From Bradyrhizobium ottawaense (lineage in GTDB: Bacteria > Pseudomonadota > Alphaproteobacteria > Rhizobiales > Xanthobacteraceae): a stretch of DNA of 64,000 bases. Numbering within the stretch: the first letter of the stretch is position 1; every line of letters starts with the position of its first letter. Below, in pieces: positions 54,347 through 64,000 of this stretch. The notes beneath the pieces are model-generated. The model made no database searches and was not told the DNA's origin. It saw nothing but the letters and a program-made list of their open reading frames with translations. Both the position numbers and the translations under genes were made by a program. The stretch spans positions 372,001 through 436,000 of the forward strand of contig NZ_LT629693.1 of assembly GCF_900099825.1 (NCBI RefSeq). Reading direction: 5' to 3'.

Positions 54347-54385
54347 AGATCGAAATCGCCAGCGGGGACGAATCCCCTCAGGCGA

Positions 54386-56284
54386 TCAAATAGTTACCTG
54401 CGTACCGACCTCGACCACGCGCCCAGTCGGGATCTGGAAGTAGTCGGTGGCATCGTTGGCCGACCGGCTCATCGCAATGAACAGATGATCCTGCCACTGC
54501 GGCATGCCTGATTGTGCCGACGGCTTCAGCGACCGCCGCGACACGAAGAACGACGTCGCCATGATGTCGAACTGCCAGCCGAGCTTGCGCGCGATCACCA
54601 GCGCCTTCGGCACGTTCGGCGATTCCATGAAACCGAACCGCAAGCGCACGGTCGCGAACTTGTCGCTGATGGTTTCCATCCGGACCCGTTCCGCCGGATC
54701 GACGCGCGGCGTCTGCGCGGTTTCGATGGTCAGGATGACATTGTGCTCGTGCAGCACCTTGTTGTGCTTGAGATTGTGCATCAGCGCGGTCGGCACGAAA
54801 CTCGGATCCGAGGTCAGAAACACCGCGGTGCCCTTGACGATGTGGGGCGGACGCTTTTCGAGGCTCCGGATCAGGTCGGTCAGCGGCACCTCGATGCGCC
54901 GCGTCTTGGCGATCAGGATGGCCGCGCCACGGCGCCAGGTCCAGATCATCACGGCCACGGCCGCGCCGAACAAAAGCGGCACCCAGGCGCCTTCGAGCAG
55001 CTTCAACAGGTTGGCGCTGAAGAAGGCCATGTCGACGACGACGAAAGGAAGGATCAGCGCCGCTGCGGTCGCGCCACGCCAGTTCCACAATTTCCAGACC
55101 ACGACAAAGCCCATGATTCCATCGGCGACCATCGTGGTGGAGACGGCGATGCCATAGGCCGAAGCGAGACCACTGGAGGTGCGGAACAACAGCACCAGCA
55201 GGATCACGCCGAGCAGCAGCATCCGGTTGACCCGCGGCAAATAGATCTGGCCGGCGTGGCTCTCCGAGGTGTAGCGAACCTCGAAGCGCGGCAAGAGGCC
55301 GAGCTGCACCGCCTGCCGGATCAGCGAAAAGGCGCCTGTGATCACGGCCTGGCTCGCGATCACGGTTGCCGCCGTCGCCAGCACCACCAGCGGCAGCAGC
55401 AGGGCATCCGGAACCATGCGGTAGAACGAGTTCTCGATCGCCGACGGATCGGACAGCACCAGCGCGCCCTGCCCGAAATAGTTGATCAGCAGCGAGGGCA
55501 GCACGAAATACAGCCAGCCTGCCTGGATCGGCTTGCGCCCGAAATGACCGAGGTCCGCATAAAGCGCCTCGCCGCCGGTCACCGCCAGGAATACCAGGCC
55601 CAGCGTCACCAGGCCGATGGTGCCATGGGACAGCACGAACTGGATTGCATAGTAGGGATTGATCGCCGCCAGCACGGTGAGATCGTCCTTGATGTGAAAC
55701 AGCCCCATCGCCGCCAGCACCGTAAACCAGACCACCATGACCGGTCCGAACGCCGAGGCGACGCGCGCGGTGCCGCTGCTCTGCACCGAGAACAGCAGGA
55801 CCAGAATGAAGATCGTCAGCGGCACGACGTAATGTTCAAGCCCCGGCGTGACCAGCTTGAGGCCTTCGACCGCCGACAGCACCGAAATCGCCGGCGTGAT
55901 CATGGAGTCGCCGATGAACATCGAGGCGCCGACGACGCCGAGCGCCAGCAGCGGCAGGCTTCGGCGGCCCAGCGCGCGCTGCCCCAGCGCCATCAGCGAC
56001 AGCGTACCGCCCTCGCCGTTGTTGTCGGCGCGCAGCAGAAACAGCACGTATTTGGCAGTCACGACGATGAAGAGCGCCCACAGGATCAGACTGAGCACGG
56101 CGAGCACGATCGTGCGCGATATCGGTTCGCCATGGGCGGCGTGCGCGACGGCCTCGCGAAACGCGTAGAGCGGCGAAGTGCCGATATCGCCGAACACCAC
56201 GCCGATACCGCCCAGTGTCAGGGCCCAAAAGCCGGAGGTGGCCGGCGCCTCATGGGCTTCGGTGGATGTGACGCTGACAGTCAT
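54386..56284 (-). CDS. kup: Kup-family potassium transporter (second paralog)
   Basis: The 632-residue Kup protein has [36 protein letters not shown] and [17 protein letters not shown]. The C-terminal domain ends in the same [10 protein letters not shown] as its neighbour. The two proteins are similar along their whole length and arose by tandem duplication. Conserved substitutions (for example DAVITP versus DSMITP) suggest divergence in regulation or affinity. The 156-bp gap between them may contain a separate promoter for the second. Confidence 0.93.
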   Translation of the reverse strand: MTVSVTSTEAHEAPATSGFWALTLGGIGVVFGDIGTSPLYAFREAVAHAAHGEPISRTIVLAVLSLILWALFIVVTAKYVLFLLRADNNGEGGTLSLMALGQRALGRRSLPLLALGVVGASMFIGDSMITPAISVLSAVEGLKLVTPGLEHYVVPLTIFILVLLFSVQSSGTARVASAFGPVMVVWFTVLAAMGLFHIKDDLTVLAAINPYYAIQFVLSHGTIGLVTLGLVFLAVTGGEALYADLGHFGRKPIQAGWLYFVLPSLLINYFGQGALVLSDPSAIENSFYRMVPDALLLPLVVLATAATVIASQAVITGAFSLIRQAVQLGLLPRFEVRYTSESHAGQIYLPRVNRMLLLGVILLVLLFRTSSGLASAYGIAVSTTMVADGIMGFVVVWKLWNWRGATAAALILPFVVVDMAFFSANLLKLLEGAWVPLLFGAAVAVMIWTWRRGAAILIAKTRRIEVPLTDLIRSLEKRPPHIVKGTAVFLTSDPSFVPTALMHNLKHNKVLHEHNVILTIETAQTPRVDPAERVRMETISDKFATVRLRFGFMESPNVPKALVIARKLGWQFDIMATSFFVSRRSLKPSAQSGMPQWQDHLFIAMSRSANDATDYFQIPTGRVVEVGTQVTI

Positions 56285-56443
56285 GACGCGGGGGAAACGC
56301 TCGTGCAGTTGAATTGATCCGGGCGGCTATCGACGCTTCCGCGTTGCCTGTCAATCGAGCATAGCACCGCTGCCGACGCGGAGGCGCACCGAAAGCAGGT
56401 ACTCACCACATCGCAATAGAGGTAATATGGTAGTTGGGTATTT

Positions 56444-57274
56444 TTACGGCTTCAGGTCAGGCGGCAACGGCGGCGCTTCGCGCATCAACGTGATGGTCAC
56501 ACGGCGGTTGGCCGGCAGCGTCGGATCGTCGGGAAACAGCGGCTGGCCGTCGGCCTTGCCGGCGACCGCGAAGATATGGGACGGCGGCAGCCCTTCCCGT
56601 TCGAGGATCTGGCGCACCACGTTGGCGCGGTCGGCCGAAAGGTCGAACGCGCCGTAGTCGCCGCGCGCGGGCACGAAGTTCGCGGAGGTGTGGCCGCTGA
56701 TGTTGACCCGCAGCGGCGTCGCCTTGAGCGGACCGGCGAGTTTCTGGATCAGACGGCGGGTACGGTCGTACGGCACCTTGGAGCCGTCGGCGAACATCGA
56801 GCGGCCCTCCTGGTCGACGATTTCGAGATTGAGGCCCTCTTTGGTCTCCTCGAACATGATGTGCTTGGAGATCTCGGTCAGTTCCGGCATGTCCTGCAGC
56901 GCCTGGCGCAATGAGGCCGAGGCCAGCGAAAATTCGCGATCGACCGCCAGCTTGGCCCCGCTCTCTTTGGACTTGTTCTGGTCATCCGGGGTCGGGGTAG
57001 CCGACGAATCTTCCGGAGAAATATGATCAACGTTCTTCAGCTTCGGCCGGGTCGGCAGGCCGTCGGATTCGACGATGCCGGAATAGCGCACGTTGGTCTG
57101 TACGCCGAACGCGTCGCGCATCGAGCCCGCGACGATCTTCAGCTTGTTGTTGTCCATGGTGGAGAAGGCGACGAGCATCACGAAGAAGCTCATCATCAGG
57201 CCCATCAGGTCGGCGAAGGTCACGAACCAGCCGTGACCACCGCCGTGTGCGTCGCCGCGTTTTTTCTTGGCCAT
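56444..57274 (-). CDS. motB: Flagellar motor stator protein MotB
   Basis: The 276-residue product has a basic cytoplasmic N-terminus, then one helix with the essential proton-carrying Asp22 (WFVTFADLMGLMMSFFVMLV). A periplasmic linker and an OmpA-type peptidoglycan-binding domain from about residue 150 follow (NISGHTSANFVP; LSADRANVVRQILEREG). It anchors the stator to the cell wall and starts 31 nt after motA. No other flagellar genes are in the window. Confidence 0.9.
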   Translation of the reverse strand: MAKKKRGDAHGGGHGWFVTFADLMGLMMSFFVMLVAFSTMDNNKLKIVAGSMRDAFGVQTNVRYSGIVESDGLPTRPKLKNVDHISPEDSSATPTPDDQNKSKESGAKLAVDREFSLASASLRQALQDMPELTEISKHIMFEETKEGLNLEIVDQEGRSMFADGSKVPYDRTRRLIQKLAGPLKATPLRVNISGHTSANFVPARGDYGAFDLSADRANVVRQILEREGLPPSHIFAVAGKADGQPLFPDDPTLPANRRVTITLMREAPPLPPDLKP

Positions 57275-57305
57275 GGCTTACGCTCCGGACTGCCGTACCC
57301 GCGCC

Positions 57306-58079
57306 TCAGGCCGGAACCGGTTCGCCCTCTTCGTGGCGGTGTTTTTCCGGCAGATAGGCCAGCAACATTTCCCTGACCAGCGCCGGGCTCTTGGAGTCGC
57401 GGATCATCAGAATGCCGTCGATGATCAGCGTGCGGTTGGTTTCCTCGTCCAGAAGCTTGCCGTGGAGCTTGTCGGCGATCGGAAGACAGAACAGGTTCGC
57501 CACCAGCGCACCGTACAGCGTCGCGAGCAGCGCGGTCGCCATGAACGGGCCGAGCTTCGACGGGTCGGTCATGTTGGCAAACATCTGCACCATGCCGATC
57601 AGCGTTCCGATCATGCCGAACGCCGGGGCGCAGTCGCCAATGGCGCGGTAGATCTTGCTGCCCTCGTCGAGATGCATCAGAAAATTGTCGCGGTCGCGTT
57701 CGAGATTGTCGCGGATGAATTCGAGGTCGTAGCCGTCGGCGACATAGCGGATTCCCTTGGCGAGGAACGGCTCGTTGGTCTCGACCTTTTCGAGACCGAC
57801 CGGTCCTTGCTTGCGGGCGATCTCGGCGATGCGGGCGAGCTCGTCGACGAGGTCGCGCGCGGAAAGCCGGCTCATGGTGAAAGCGAATTTGGCGCCGAGC
57901 GGCAGGCCGTGCATCATCACGCCGAGCGGAAAGCGGATCATGGTGGCGGCGATCGAACCGCCGAAGATGATGATCATCGCATGTTCGGAGACGAACATGT
58001 GCAGGTCGCCACCCATGAGCACCATTACGGTGATAACAGCGATACCGGACAACAGCCCGACGCTCGTCATAATATCCAT
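57306..58079 (-). CDS. motA: Flagellar motor stator protein MotA
   Basis: The 257-residue product has four membrane helices with the family Pro residues in APAFGMIGTLIGMVQMF and the large cytoplasmic loop (GYDLEFIRDNLERDRDNF) carrying the charged residues that contact the rotor. The ATG at 58079 has a GGAG ribosome site and gives a normal N-terminus (MDIMTSVG). It forms the proton channel with MotB, encoded 31 nt downstream. Confidence 0.92.
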   Translation of the reverse strand: MDIMTSVGLLSGIAVITVMVLMGGDLHMFVSEHAMIIIFGGSIAATMIRFPLGVMMHGLPLGAKFAFTMSRLSARDLVDELARIAEIARKQGPVGLEKVETNEPFLAKGIRYVADGYDLEFIRDNLERDRDNFLMHLDEGSKIYRAIGDCAPAFGMIGTLIGMVQMFANMTDPSKLGPFMATALLATLYGALVANLFCLPIADKLHGKLLDEETNRTLIIDGILMIRDSKSPALVREMLLAYLPEKHRHEEGEPVPA

Positions 58080-58275
58080 GGGAAACTCCACGCTTACGCA
58101 ACACCCGCCTATCCTGGACGGTGCGCGGCCCAAATCGGGCCACGTAGGGCAACCCTACGGACCTGCCATTAAAGACGCGTAAAGGTTAAGTGCGGCAATT
58201 GCGGATGCAGCGCCTGGCGGACGATCCGGCGCTATCTCAATCTTTTGCTAACCATAAGGCCGCCGTGGCGGGCGT

Positions 58276-59244
58276 CTATTGCGCCTGCGCGCCGATGCCG
58301 GCTTCCTTGATGATCGGCCACCATTTTTCGATCTCGGTCTTCTGGAACGCGGCCAGCCCTTCCGGCGTCTGCTGGGCGCGGGGCGCGACGTCGAGGCCCA
58401 GTTCCGTGAACCGTTTCTGGATCGCGGAGTCCGCGAGCGCCTCGGTTGTCGCGGCATTGAGTCTCGCGATGATCTCCTTCGGCGTCCCCTTCGGCGCCCA
58501 AAAGCCGAACCAGCCCGACATATAGAGGCCGGCGACGCCGGTCTCGTCGGCGGTCGGAATGTCAGGCATCGAGGCCGAACGCTGCGGCGAGAGATTGGCG
58601 AGCGCCTTGATCTTGCCGGCGCGGATCTGCGGCAGCGCCACCGCCCCTTGCACCACCAGCAAATCCACCGTGCCCGACATCAGGTCGGTCATCGCCGGCC
58701 CGGCGCCGCGGTACGGAATGAACTGCACTTTCTGCTTGGTCAGGTTCTCGAACAGCACGCCGGAGACATTGGCCGCCGCGTTCTGGTTGACGAAGTTGAT
58801 CTTGCCGGGGTTCGCCTTCATCCAGGTCACGAGTTCGCCAAGCGTATTCGCCGGCAGGTCGTTCTTGGCGACCATCAGCTGCGGATTGTTGGAAATCAGC
58901 GCGATCGGCTCAAAATCCTTTTCGAGGTCGTAATCGAGCTTGTAGATGATGCTGCCGACATGGGTGTCCCACTGGCCGATGTCGAAGGTGTAACCGTCAG
59001 GCGCCGCGCGCGCGACGCGCCCGACCCCGATGCTGCCGCCGGCGCCGCCGACATTCTCGATCACCACGGATTGCCCGAGCGGCGCGCGCATCCGCTCGGC
59101 CATGATCCGGGCAGCGGCATCGGTCGAGCCGCCCGGCGGAAACGGAACCACCAGCGTAATGGGGCGCGATGGCCAGGTCTGCGCTTCGGCAGCGGGGACG
59201 CCGACGAGGATCAACAACACAGCCGCCCAAAACCCGCGCATCAC
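58276..59244 (-). CDS. Bug-family tripartite tricarboxylate-type substrate-binding protein
   Basis: The 322-residue periplasmic protein has a signal peptide ending GVPAAEAQT, then the Bug hallmarks WPSRPITLVVPFPPGGSTDA, VVIENVGGAGGSIG and PDIPTADETGVAGLYMSG. It is 52 nt downstream of the RraA-like aldolase gene on the same strand, so its ligand may be the acid that feeds that enzyme. No TctA/TctB genes are near. Confidence 0.9.
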   Translation of the reverse strand: MMRGFWAAVLLILVGVPAAEAQTWPSRPITLVVPFPPGGSTDAAARIMAERMRAPLGQSVVIENVGGAGGSIGVGRVARAAPDGYTFDIGQWDTHVGSIIYKLDYDLEKDFEPIALISNNPQLMVAKNDLPANTLGELVTWMKANPGKINFVNQNAAANVSGVLFENLTKQKVQFIPYRGAGPAMTDLMSGTVDLLVVQGAVALPQIRAGKIKALANLSPQRSASMPDIPTADETGVAGLYMSGWFGFWAPKGTPKEIIARLNAATTEALADSAIQKRFTELGLDVAPRAQQTPEGLAAFQKTEIEKWWPIIKEAGIGAQAQ

Positions 59245-59296
59245 GTTTCTTCCCTCGCCTGCCGAAGTGCCCTGACTTTTCGTCAGTGGTTCTGCT

Positions 59297-60016
59297 TCAG
59301 TGAATCTCCGCCGATTTCTTCAGCGCCGCTTTCAGCTTCTCGAGCGAGAAATCCTTGCTGCGGGCGATTTCCAGAATCGGCGTTTCGCGGCGGGCGCAGA
59401 GTTCGCAGGCATCGGGAACTTTCGCAGCGATATCGTGCGGGATCACGATCGCGCCATGGCTGTCGGCGTGAATGAGATCGTCCGAGCGCACCGTCATGCC
59501 GGCAACGCGGACTTCGCCGCCGAAATTTTCCGCATGCACCCAGGCGTGCGACGGTCCGATCGATCCGGCCAGCGCCTGAAAGCCCGGCGCCCATTGCGGG
59601 ATGTCGCGGATCGAGCCGTCGGTGATGACGCCGAGACAACCCAGCGCCTTGTGTACGTTGCTCTGAACCTCGCCCCAGAACGCGCCGTAGCCGACGTCTT
59701 CGCCGTCGATGTCCTGGATCACGGTGATGCGGGGCCCAAATCCGGTGCCGACATATTCGTAATATTCGATGCGGCGCTTGGCTTGCTCATCGGCCGGCAG
59801 GCCCGACTTCAGCACCGAGCGGATCGTCACGGTGCGAGCATAGCCGACCATCGGCGGCAGATCGGGAAACGGGCAGACCAGCGGTTTGGTGGTGTAGCCG
59901 ATCAGCCGGCGCTCGGGCGCGACGATTTCCATCGCATTGCAGATCGTCGGCGTGTCGTACCGCCCCAGCGCTTCGAGGACGGACGCGGGCAGCGGGGCTG
60001 TAACGGCTTTGTTCAC
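59297..60016 (-). CDS. RraA-family aldolase, GalC/LigK-like
   Basis: This 239-residue RraA-fold protein has the class II pyruvate-aldolase motif: Gly115-Glu116 (GAFWGEVQSN), then Asp133-Gly-x-x-Arg137-Asp138 (ITDGSIRDIP). In this family 4-carboxy-4-hydroxy-2-oxoadipate aldolase (LigK/GalC) ends the protocatechuate 4,5-cleavage and gallate routes. The RNase E regulator RraA lacks these residues and is shorter. It could complete the LigI/GalB-like cluster 27 kb away. Demethylmenaquinone-methyltransferase-like annotation should be disregarded. Confidence 0.72.
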   Translation of the reverse strand: MNKAVTAPLPASVLEALGRYDTPTICNAMEIVAPERRLIGYTTKPLVCPFPDLPPMVGYARTVTIRSVLKSGLPADEQAKRRIEYYEYVGTGFGPRITVIQDIDGEDVGYGAFWGEVQSNVHKALGCLGVITDGSIRDIPQWAPGFQALAGSIGPSHAWVHAENFGGEVRVAGMTVRSDDLIHADSHGAIVIPHDIAAKVPDACELCARRETPILEIARSKDFSLEKLKAALKKSAEIH

Positions 60017-60149
60017 GGCGTTTCTCCTTGATTAATTATCGGGCCGGCTGTTTTTCGAAAGCCGTGCATCCATAGCCCTATAACCTAGATCGGGATCGAA
60101 CCCAACTAGGCGGCGGCTCATGGCAGATATCGGAAGTTGCGCGCAGGCC

Positions 60150-61040
60150 TCAGTTCAGCCTCGTCGGCCGTTCGTCCTCGGTATCGCTTGGCGCTGGCGC
60201 AAATGCCGAAGCCGCCGTCGTCGTCGTCGGTGCGGCAGCACCGGCCGTCGTCGCCGCCGCGGCGGACGCCGCAAGGCGCTCTTGATCGCGATACGACTTC
60301 CATCCCAGCGGCAGGCTTATCAGATACAGCACCGAGCAGATCGACAGGATGTACCAGGGATAGCCGATCAAGAGCGCGATGAAGAACACCACCGAGACGA
60401 ATACCGGCAGCACCATCTCCGGCGGCACCCGCATCTTCACCGATTTGCCTGAAAATACCGGCAGCCGCGACACCATCAGGAATGCGATCAGAAGCGTATA
60501 GGCCGCGGTCAGCACGGCCGGCGCTCGGGGAATGCCGAGGAAGGCGAGATAGACCGGCAGCAGCGCCAGGATCGCGCCGCCCGGCGCCGGCACGCCGGTG
60601 AAATAATTCGCCGCAAAGGCCGACTTGTCGGGATCGTCGATCGAGGCGTTGAAGCGCGCCAGCCGCAGGCCGCCCGAGATCGCAAACACCATCGCCGCGA
60701 TCCAGCCGCCATTGTTGAGTTCGTGCAACTGCCAGAAGTACAGGATCAGGCCGGGCGCGACGCCGAAATTGACGAAGTCCGCGAGGCTGTCGAGTTCGGC
60801 ACCGAACTTCGACTGGCCCTTGATCATGCGCGCGACGCGGCCATCGACCCCGTCGAGCACGGCCGCAAACACGATGGCGTAGACCGCGAGATCCATCCGT
60901 CCTTCGGTCGACAGCCTAATCGCCGTCAGCCCGGCGCAGATCGCCAGCAAGGTGATGAAGTTCGGCACCAGCATTCGCACCGGGATCGGGCGAAACCGGC
61001 GGCGGCGCATTTGCGGATTTTGGGGGTCGAAGGGCGTCAT
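60150..61040 (-). CDS. pssA: CDP-diacylglycerol-serine O-phosphatidyltransferase
   Basis: The 296-residue membrane enzyme has the CDP-alcohol phosphotransferase motif Asp66-Gly-x2-Ala70-Arg71-x8-Gly80-x3-Asp84-x3-Asp88, followed by helices and an Ala/Thr-rich C-terminus. It joins serine to CDP-diacylglycerol to make phosphatidylserine, the substrate of the Psd encoded just upstream (77-nt gap). This is the alphaproteobacterial type II PssA. Confidence 0.93.
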   Translation of the reverse strand: MTPFDPQNPQMRRRRFRPIPVRMLVPNFITLLAICAGLTAIRLSTEGRMDLAVYAIVFAAVLDGVDGRVARMIKGQSKFGAELDSLADFVNFGVAPGLILYFWQLHELNNGGWIAAMVFAISGGLRLARFNASIDDPDKSAFAANYFTGVPAPGGAILALLPVYLAFLGIPRAPAVLTAAYTLLIAFLMVSRLPVFSGKSVKMRVPPEMVLPVFVSVVFFIALLIGYPWYILSICSVLYLISLPLGWKSYRDQERLAASAAAATTAGAAAPTTTTAASAFAPAPSDTEDERPTRLN

Positions 61041-61117
61041 GGCTTGCCAATATATAGCAGGCGCAGCCGGCTTCCGCTATCGCACGCCCCAGGCAGCAGG
61101 TCCGGCCGCCCGGATGG

Positions 61118-61816
61118 TTAATCGGCGCGGAAAGTCCGCCCCTGCTCGCTGGAGCCGAAATCGGCCAGAATGGTCTCACCCGCAATCGCGGTCTGGCCCT
61201 CGGAAACCAGCGATTTCATGCCTTCCGGCAGATAGACGTCGAGACGCGATCCGAACCGGATCAGGCCGAACCGTTCGCCGGCACCGATCGACTGCCCTTC
61301 GCGCACGAATGAGACGATCCGCCGCGCCACCAGGCCGGCGATCTGGACCACGCCGATCCGCCCGTTGGCGGTGGAGATCACCAGCGAGTTGCGCTCATTG
61401 TCTTCGCTGGCCTTGTCGAGTTCGGCATTGATGAACGCGCCCGGACGGTAGGCGATGCGGTCGATCCGGCCGGCAACGGGGCTGCGGTTCACATGGCAGT
61501 TGAACACGCTCATGAAGATCGAGATCCGCGGCAGCGGCCGGTCGCCGAGACCGAGTTCGGCCGGCGGCAGCACCTGCGCGATCATCGAGATGCGACCGTC
61601 GGCCGGCGCCACCACGATGCCTTCGCGCACCGGCGTCACGCGAACGGGATCGCGGAAGAACAGTGCGCACCAGACCGTCAGGAGGGTTCCGATCCAGCCC
61701 AGCGGGGTCCAGATCCAGAACAGGACCAGGCTGGCCAGCGCAAAGCCGCCGATGAAGGGATAGCCCTCCCGATGAATCGGCGGGATCTGCGCGCGGATCG
61801 AATTCACAATCGACAT
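61118..61816 (-). CDS. psd: Phosphatidylserine decarboxylase
   Basis: This 232-residue proenzyme is of the short archaeal/rhizobial Psd type, with a self-cleavage site Gly189-Ser190 ([13 protein letters not shown]) that yields the pyruvoyl group, and [14 protein letters not shown] near the active site. N-terminal helices anchor it. ATG at 61816 is preferred; the open frame extends 11 codons further upstream. It makes phosphatidylethanolamine from the PssA product. Confidence 0.93.
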   Translation of the reverse strand: MSIVNSIRAQIPPIHREGYPFIGGFALASLVLFWIWTPLGWIGTLLTVWCALFFRDPVRVTPVREGIVVAPADGRISMIAQVLPPAELGLGDRPLPRISIFMSVFNCHVNRSPVAGRIDRIAYRPGAFINAELDKASEDNERNSLVISTANGRIGVVQIAGLVARRIVSFVREGQSIGAGERFGLIRFGSRLDVYLPEGMKSLVSEGQTAIAGETILADFGSSEQGRTFRAD

Positions 61817-61872
61817 GATGGCTCGCTGTTGTCTGTCACAATCCCGCACCGGGAGGCGACGTTTCCTTACGA

Positions 61873-63870
61873 TTATTCCGCAGCGGTCGCTATCGGATCT
61901 TTCGCCGGGTCTTTGACAGGCTCTTGCACGGGAGCGCCGGGTTGATCATCGACGTGCGGCGGGACGCGGTTCGGCGCCCCGTTGTCGTCGTCGATCTGCG
62001 CGAGCTTCTCCCGCGCCTCCTCGGCCTCACGCTGCCTGTTCCACATACTGGCATAGAGTCCGCCGGAAGCCAAAAGCCGGGCGTGGGTGCCGCGTTCGGC
62101 GATGCGGCCCTGATCGAGCACGATGATTTCATCGGCGCCGACGATGGTCGAGAGCCGGTGCGCGATCACCAGCGAGGTGCGGCCGCGCGAGACGCGCTCC
62201 AGCGATTCCTGGATCTCGTGCTCGGTGTGGCTGTCGAGCGCCGAGGTCGCTTCATCGAGCACCAGGATCGGCGGCGCCTTGAGCACCGTGCGTGCGATCG
62301 CGACCCGCTGCTTCTCGCCGCCCGACAATTTCAGCCCGCGCTCGCCGACCTGGGTTTCATATCCCTTCGGCGACATCTTGATGAAACTGTCGATCTGCGC
62401 CAGTTGCGCGGCCTCCTCCACTTCGGCATCGCTGGCGTCCCAGCGGCCGTAGCGGATGTTGTAGCGGATGGTGTCGTTGAACAGCACGGTATCCTGCGGC
62501 ACCATGCCGATCGACGCCCGCAAGGAACCCTGCGTGACATCACGGATATCCTGGCCGTCGATCAGGATTCTGCCGCCGGAGACGTCATAAAGACGGAACA
62601 GCAGCCGCGAGATCGTCGACTTGCCGGCGCCGGAGGGACCGACGATCGCGACCGTCTTGCCGGCCGGCACCTCGAAGCTCAGACCTTTCAGGATCGGCCG
62701 CTCGGGATCATAGGAAAAACGCACGTCGTCGAAACGCACATTGCCCGAACTCACGATCAGGGGCACGGCCCCCTTGATATCCTTGACCTCCGGATTGCGC
62801 GACAGGACCTCGAACATCTTCTCGATGTCGATGATGGCCTGCTTGATCTCGCGATAGACCATGCCCATGAAATTCAGCGGCTGATACAACTGGATCATCA
62901 TGGCGTTGATCATGACGAAATCGCCGACCGTATGGGTGCCGTTGCGGATGCCGGACACGCACATCAGCATGGTCGCGGTAAGGCCGGCGGTGAAGATCAC
63001 CGCCTGCCCGGTATTGAGCAGTGCCAGCGACGTATAGGTCTTCACGCTCGCCTTTTCGAAGCGCTCCATCGAGTGGTCGTAGCGCGTGGCTTCGCGCTGC
63101 TCGGCGCTGAAATATTTCACCGTCTCGTAGTTCAAGAGCGAGTCGATCGCCTTGGTGTTCGCCTCTGTGTCGGAATCGTTCATCTTGCGGCGGATCTCGA
63201 TCCGCCACTCGGTCGCGAGATAGGTGAAGTACATGAAGACGACGACCGTGAGCAGGACGGCGGCGACATAGCGCCAGTCGAACTGCCACAGCAGCACGCC
63301 CGCCAGCAGCACGACCTCGACGACGGTCGGGATCAGTTGCAGGATCACCATCCGCACGATCACCTCGATGCCGGAGCGGCCGCGCTCCAGCACCCGCGTC
63401 AAGCCGCCGGTCTTGCGCTCGAGATGGAAGCGCAGCGACAATTCATGCATGTGAACGAAGGTGATGTAGGCGAGCTTGCGCACCGCATGCATCGCGACCC
63501 GCGCGAAGATGCCGTCGCGCCATTGCGTCAAAATCGCCATCAGCACGCGCAGGCCGCCGTAACTGAGCGTCATCAGGAGCGGCGACGCGATCAGCCACAG
63601 CGTCCAGTTCGACGGCTGAACGGGTGCGCTGCCCGCACCGCTGAGCGCGTCGATCGCCCATTTGAAGGTGAACGGCACCGCCAGGGTCGCGACTTTGGCG
63701 ATCAGCAGCAGCACCACCGACCAGACCACGCGCATTTTGAGATCGGCACGATCGCCCGGCCAGATAAACGGCCACAAATGCACCAGCGTCCCGATCAGCG
63801 TGGCCTTGTCGGCGGGACTGGCTGATGACGGGGCGTCATGGGCCCGCGGGTGCGAATCGGTATGGGCCAT
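61873..63870 (-). CDS. ABC exporter of the Atm1/HMT type (fused permease and ATPase)
   Basis: The 665-residue half-transporter has an N-terminal six-helix domain (with Atm1-like [17 protein letters not shown] and [15 protein letters not shown]) and an ATPase domain: Walker [10 protein letters not shown], signature LSGGEKQR, Walker [13 protein letters not shown]. Atm1-type proteins export glutathione-linked sulfur or metal complexes. The ATG at 63870 is preferred over the upstream frame. It lies 56 nt before psd and may share its transcript. Confidence 0.9.
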   Translation of the reverse strand: MAHTDSHPRAHDAPSSASPADKATLIGTLVHLWPFIWPGDRADLKMRVVWSVVLLLIAKVATLAVPFTFKWAIDALSGAGSAPVQPSNWTLWLIASPLLMTLSYGGLRVLMAILTQWRDGIFARVAMHAVRKLAYITFVHMHELSLRFHLERKTGGLTRVLERGRSGIEVIVRMVILQLIPTVVEVVLLAGVLLWQFDWRYVAAVLLTVVVFMYFTYLATEWRIEIRRKMNDSDTEANTKAIDSLLNYETVKYFSAEQREATRYDHSMERFEKASVKTYTSLALLNTGQAVIFTAGLTATMLMCVSGIRNGTHTVGDFVMINAMMIQLYQPLNFMGMVYREIKQAIIDIEKMFEVLSRNPEVKDIKGAVPLIVSSGNVRFDDVRFSYDPERPILKGLSFEVPAGKTVAIVGPSGAGKSTISRLLFRLYDVSGGRILIDGQDIRDVTQGSLRASIGMVPQDTVLFNDTIRYNIRYGRWDASDAEVEEAAQLAQIDSFIKMSPKGYETQVGERGLKLSGGEKQRVAIARTVLKAPPILVLDEATSALDSHTEHEIQESLERVSRGRTSLVIAHRLSTIVGADEIIVLDQGRIAERGTHARLLASGGLYASMWNRQREAEEAREKLAQIDDDNGAPNRVPPHVDDQPGAPVQEPVKDPAKDPIATAAE

Positions 63871-64000
63871 CAGTTCGGCGCCCGCATCAGGTGGGCGCAC
63901 CGGTTCGCAATCAGATGTTTTTCAGGGGCTCGCATATGCCCGTCATATAGAGCGTTTGAATGCTCCGTACAGCCTTGAAAGATAAAACTTTCCCGTTTTG
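63871..64000. other. Upstream region of the ABC exporter at the window edge
   Basis: AT-richer sequence with no gene; probably the exporter promoter. I see no clear operator. Confidence 0.3.

Noticed and set aside
54512..56317. 601-residue plus-strand frame over the second kup gene
   Set aside because: Gln/His/Arg-rich shadow of a clear transporter gene.
59297..60016. RraA-family protein as the RNase E regulator
   Set aside because: It is longer than RraA, keeps the aldolase residues, and neighbours a Bug gene.
61924..63825. 633-residue plus-strand frame over the ABC exporter
   Set aside because: The exporter has all ATPase motifs on the minus strand; the plus frame has none.
1..64000. CRISPR array, prophage or insertion sequence
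   Set aside because: No regularly spaced repeats, no phage structural genes and no transposase motif were seen; the repeats present are isolated palindromes.

Overview
The window is chromosomal DNA from a high-GC alphaproteobacterium, most likely Bradyrhizobium or a close relative. This rests on gene content, not on a search. Clues are a complete liv-type ABC operon, several orphan Bug-type binding proteins, an acpXL/lpxXL-type cluster for very-long-chain lipid A acylation, two Kup potassium transporters, an iron-control-like promoter, and many short palindromic intergenic repeats of the kind I recall from bradyrhizobia. I see no phage, transposase, CRISPR array or rRNA. There is one tRNA (Gln, anticodon CTG).

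Layout. 1-4.7 kb: a minus-strand iron operon (TonB-dependent siderophore receptor, ExbB, ExbD and a TonB cut by the window edge) behind three TTCTAA repeats spaced exactly 23 bp. 5.3-10.2 kb: an RND efflux pair (adaptor, permease) and an IalB-family protein. 10.4-13.5 kb: an arylsulfatase divergent from a TetR regulator with two inverted repeats between them. 13.5-18.2 kb: a branched-chain amino-acid-type ABC operon (livK-H-M-G-F). 18.4-19.4 kb: a spermidine-synthase-like protein and tRNA-Gln. 19.7-24.8 kb: a second RND system, divergent from its TetR regulator, whose permease gene carries a frameshift. 24.8-27.9 kb: an APC amino-acid permease, a probable dispersed repeat, and an AT-richer orphan gene for a two-helix membrane protein.

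27.9-35.2 kb: an aromatic meta-cleavage cluster (VOC extradiol dioxygenase, dihydroxyphthalate-decarboxylase-like protein, GalB-like hydratase, Bug protein, LigI-like lactonase, TetR regulator), followed on the plus strand by two more binding proteins. An RraA/GalC-like aldolase with its own Bug protein at 58.3-60.0 kb could complete this route to pyruvate and oxaloacetate. 35.2-43.7 kb: SDR and LysR divergent pair, a GGDEF/EAL protein, a HerA-like ATPase, an AhpD-like protein, a ParB-like protein and a KirBac potassium channel. 44.5-48.8 kb: acpXL-fabZXL-fabF2XL-fabF1XL-lpxXL, without the alcohol dehydrogenase gene I expect in such clusters. 49.0-52.3 kb: rhodanese, aminotransferase, polyamine-binding protein and GNAT acetyltransferase. 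52.3-56.3 kb: tandem kup genes. 56.4-58.1 kb: motA/motB. 60.1-63.9 kb: pssA, psd and an Atm1-type ABC exporter.

No single locus is clearly a new system. The observations most worth checking are the 23-bp-phased iron promoter, the degenerate ketosynthase of the acpXL cluster and its missing dehydrogenase, the mosaic ring-cleavage cluster, the frameshifted RND permease, the low-GC orphan membrane protein, and a dispersed repeat that supplies the last codons and stop of the GGDEF/EAL gene.
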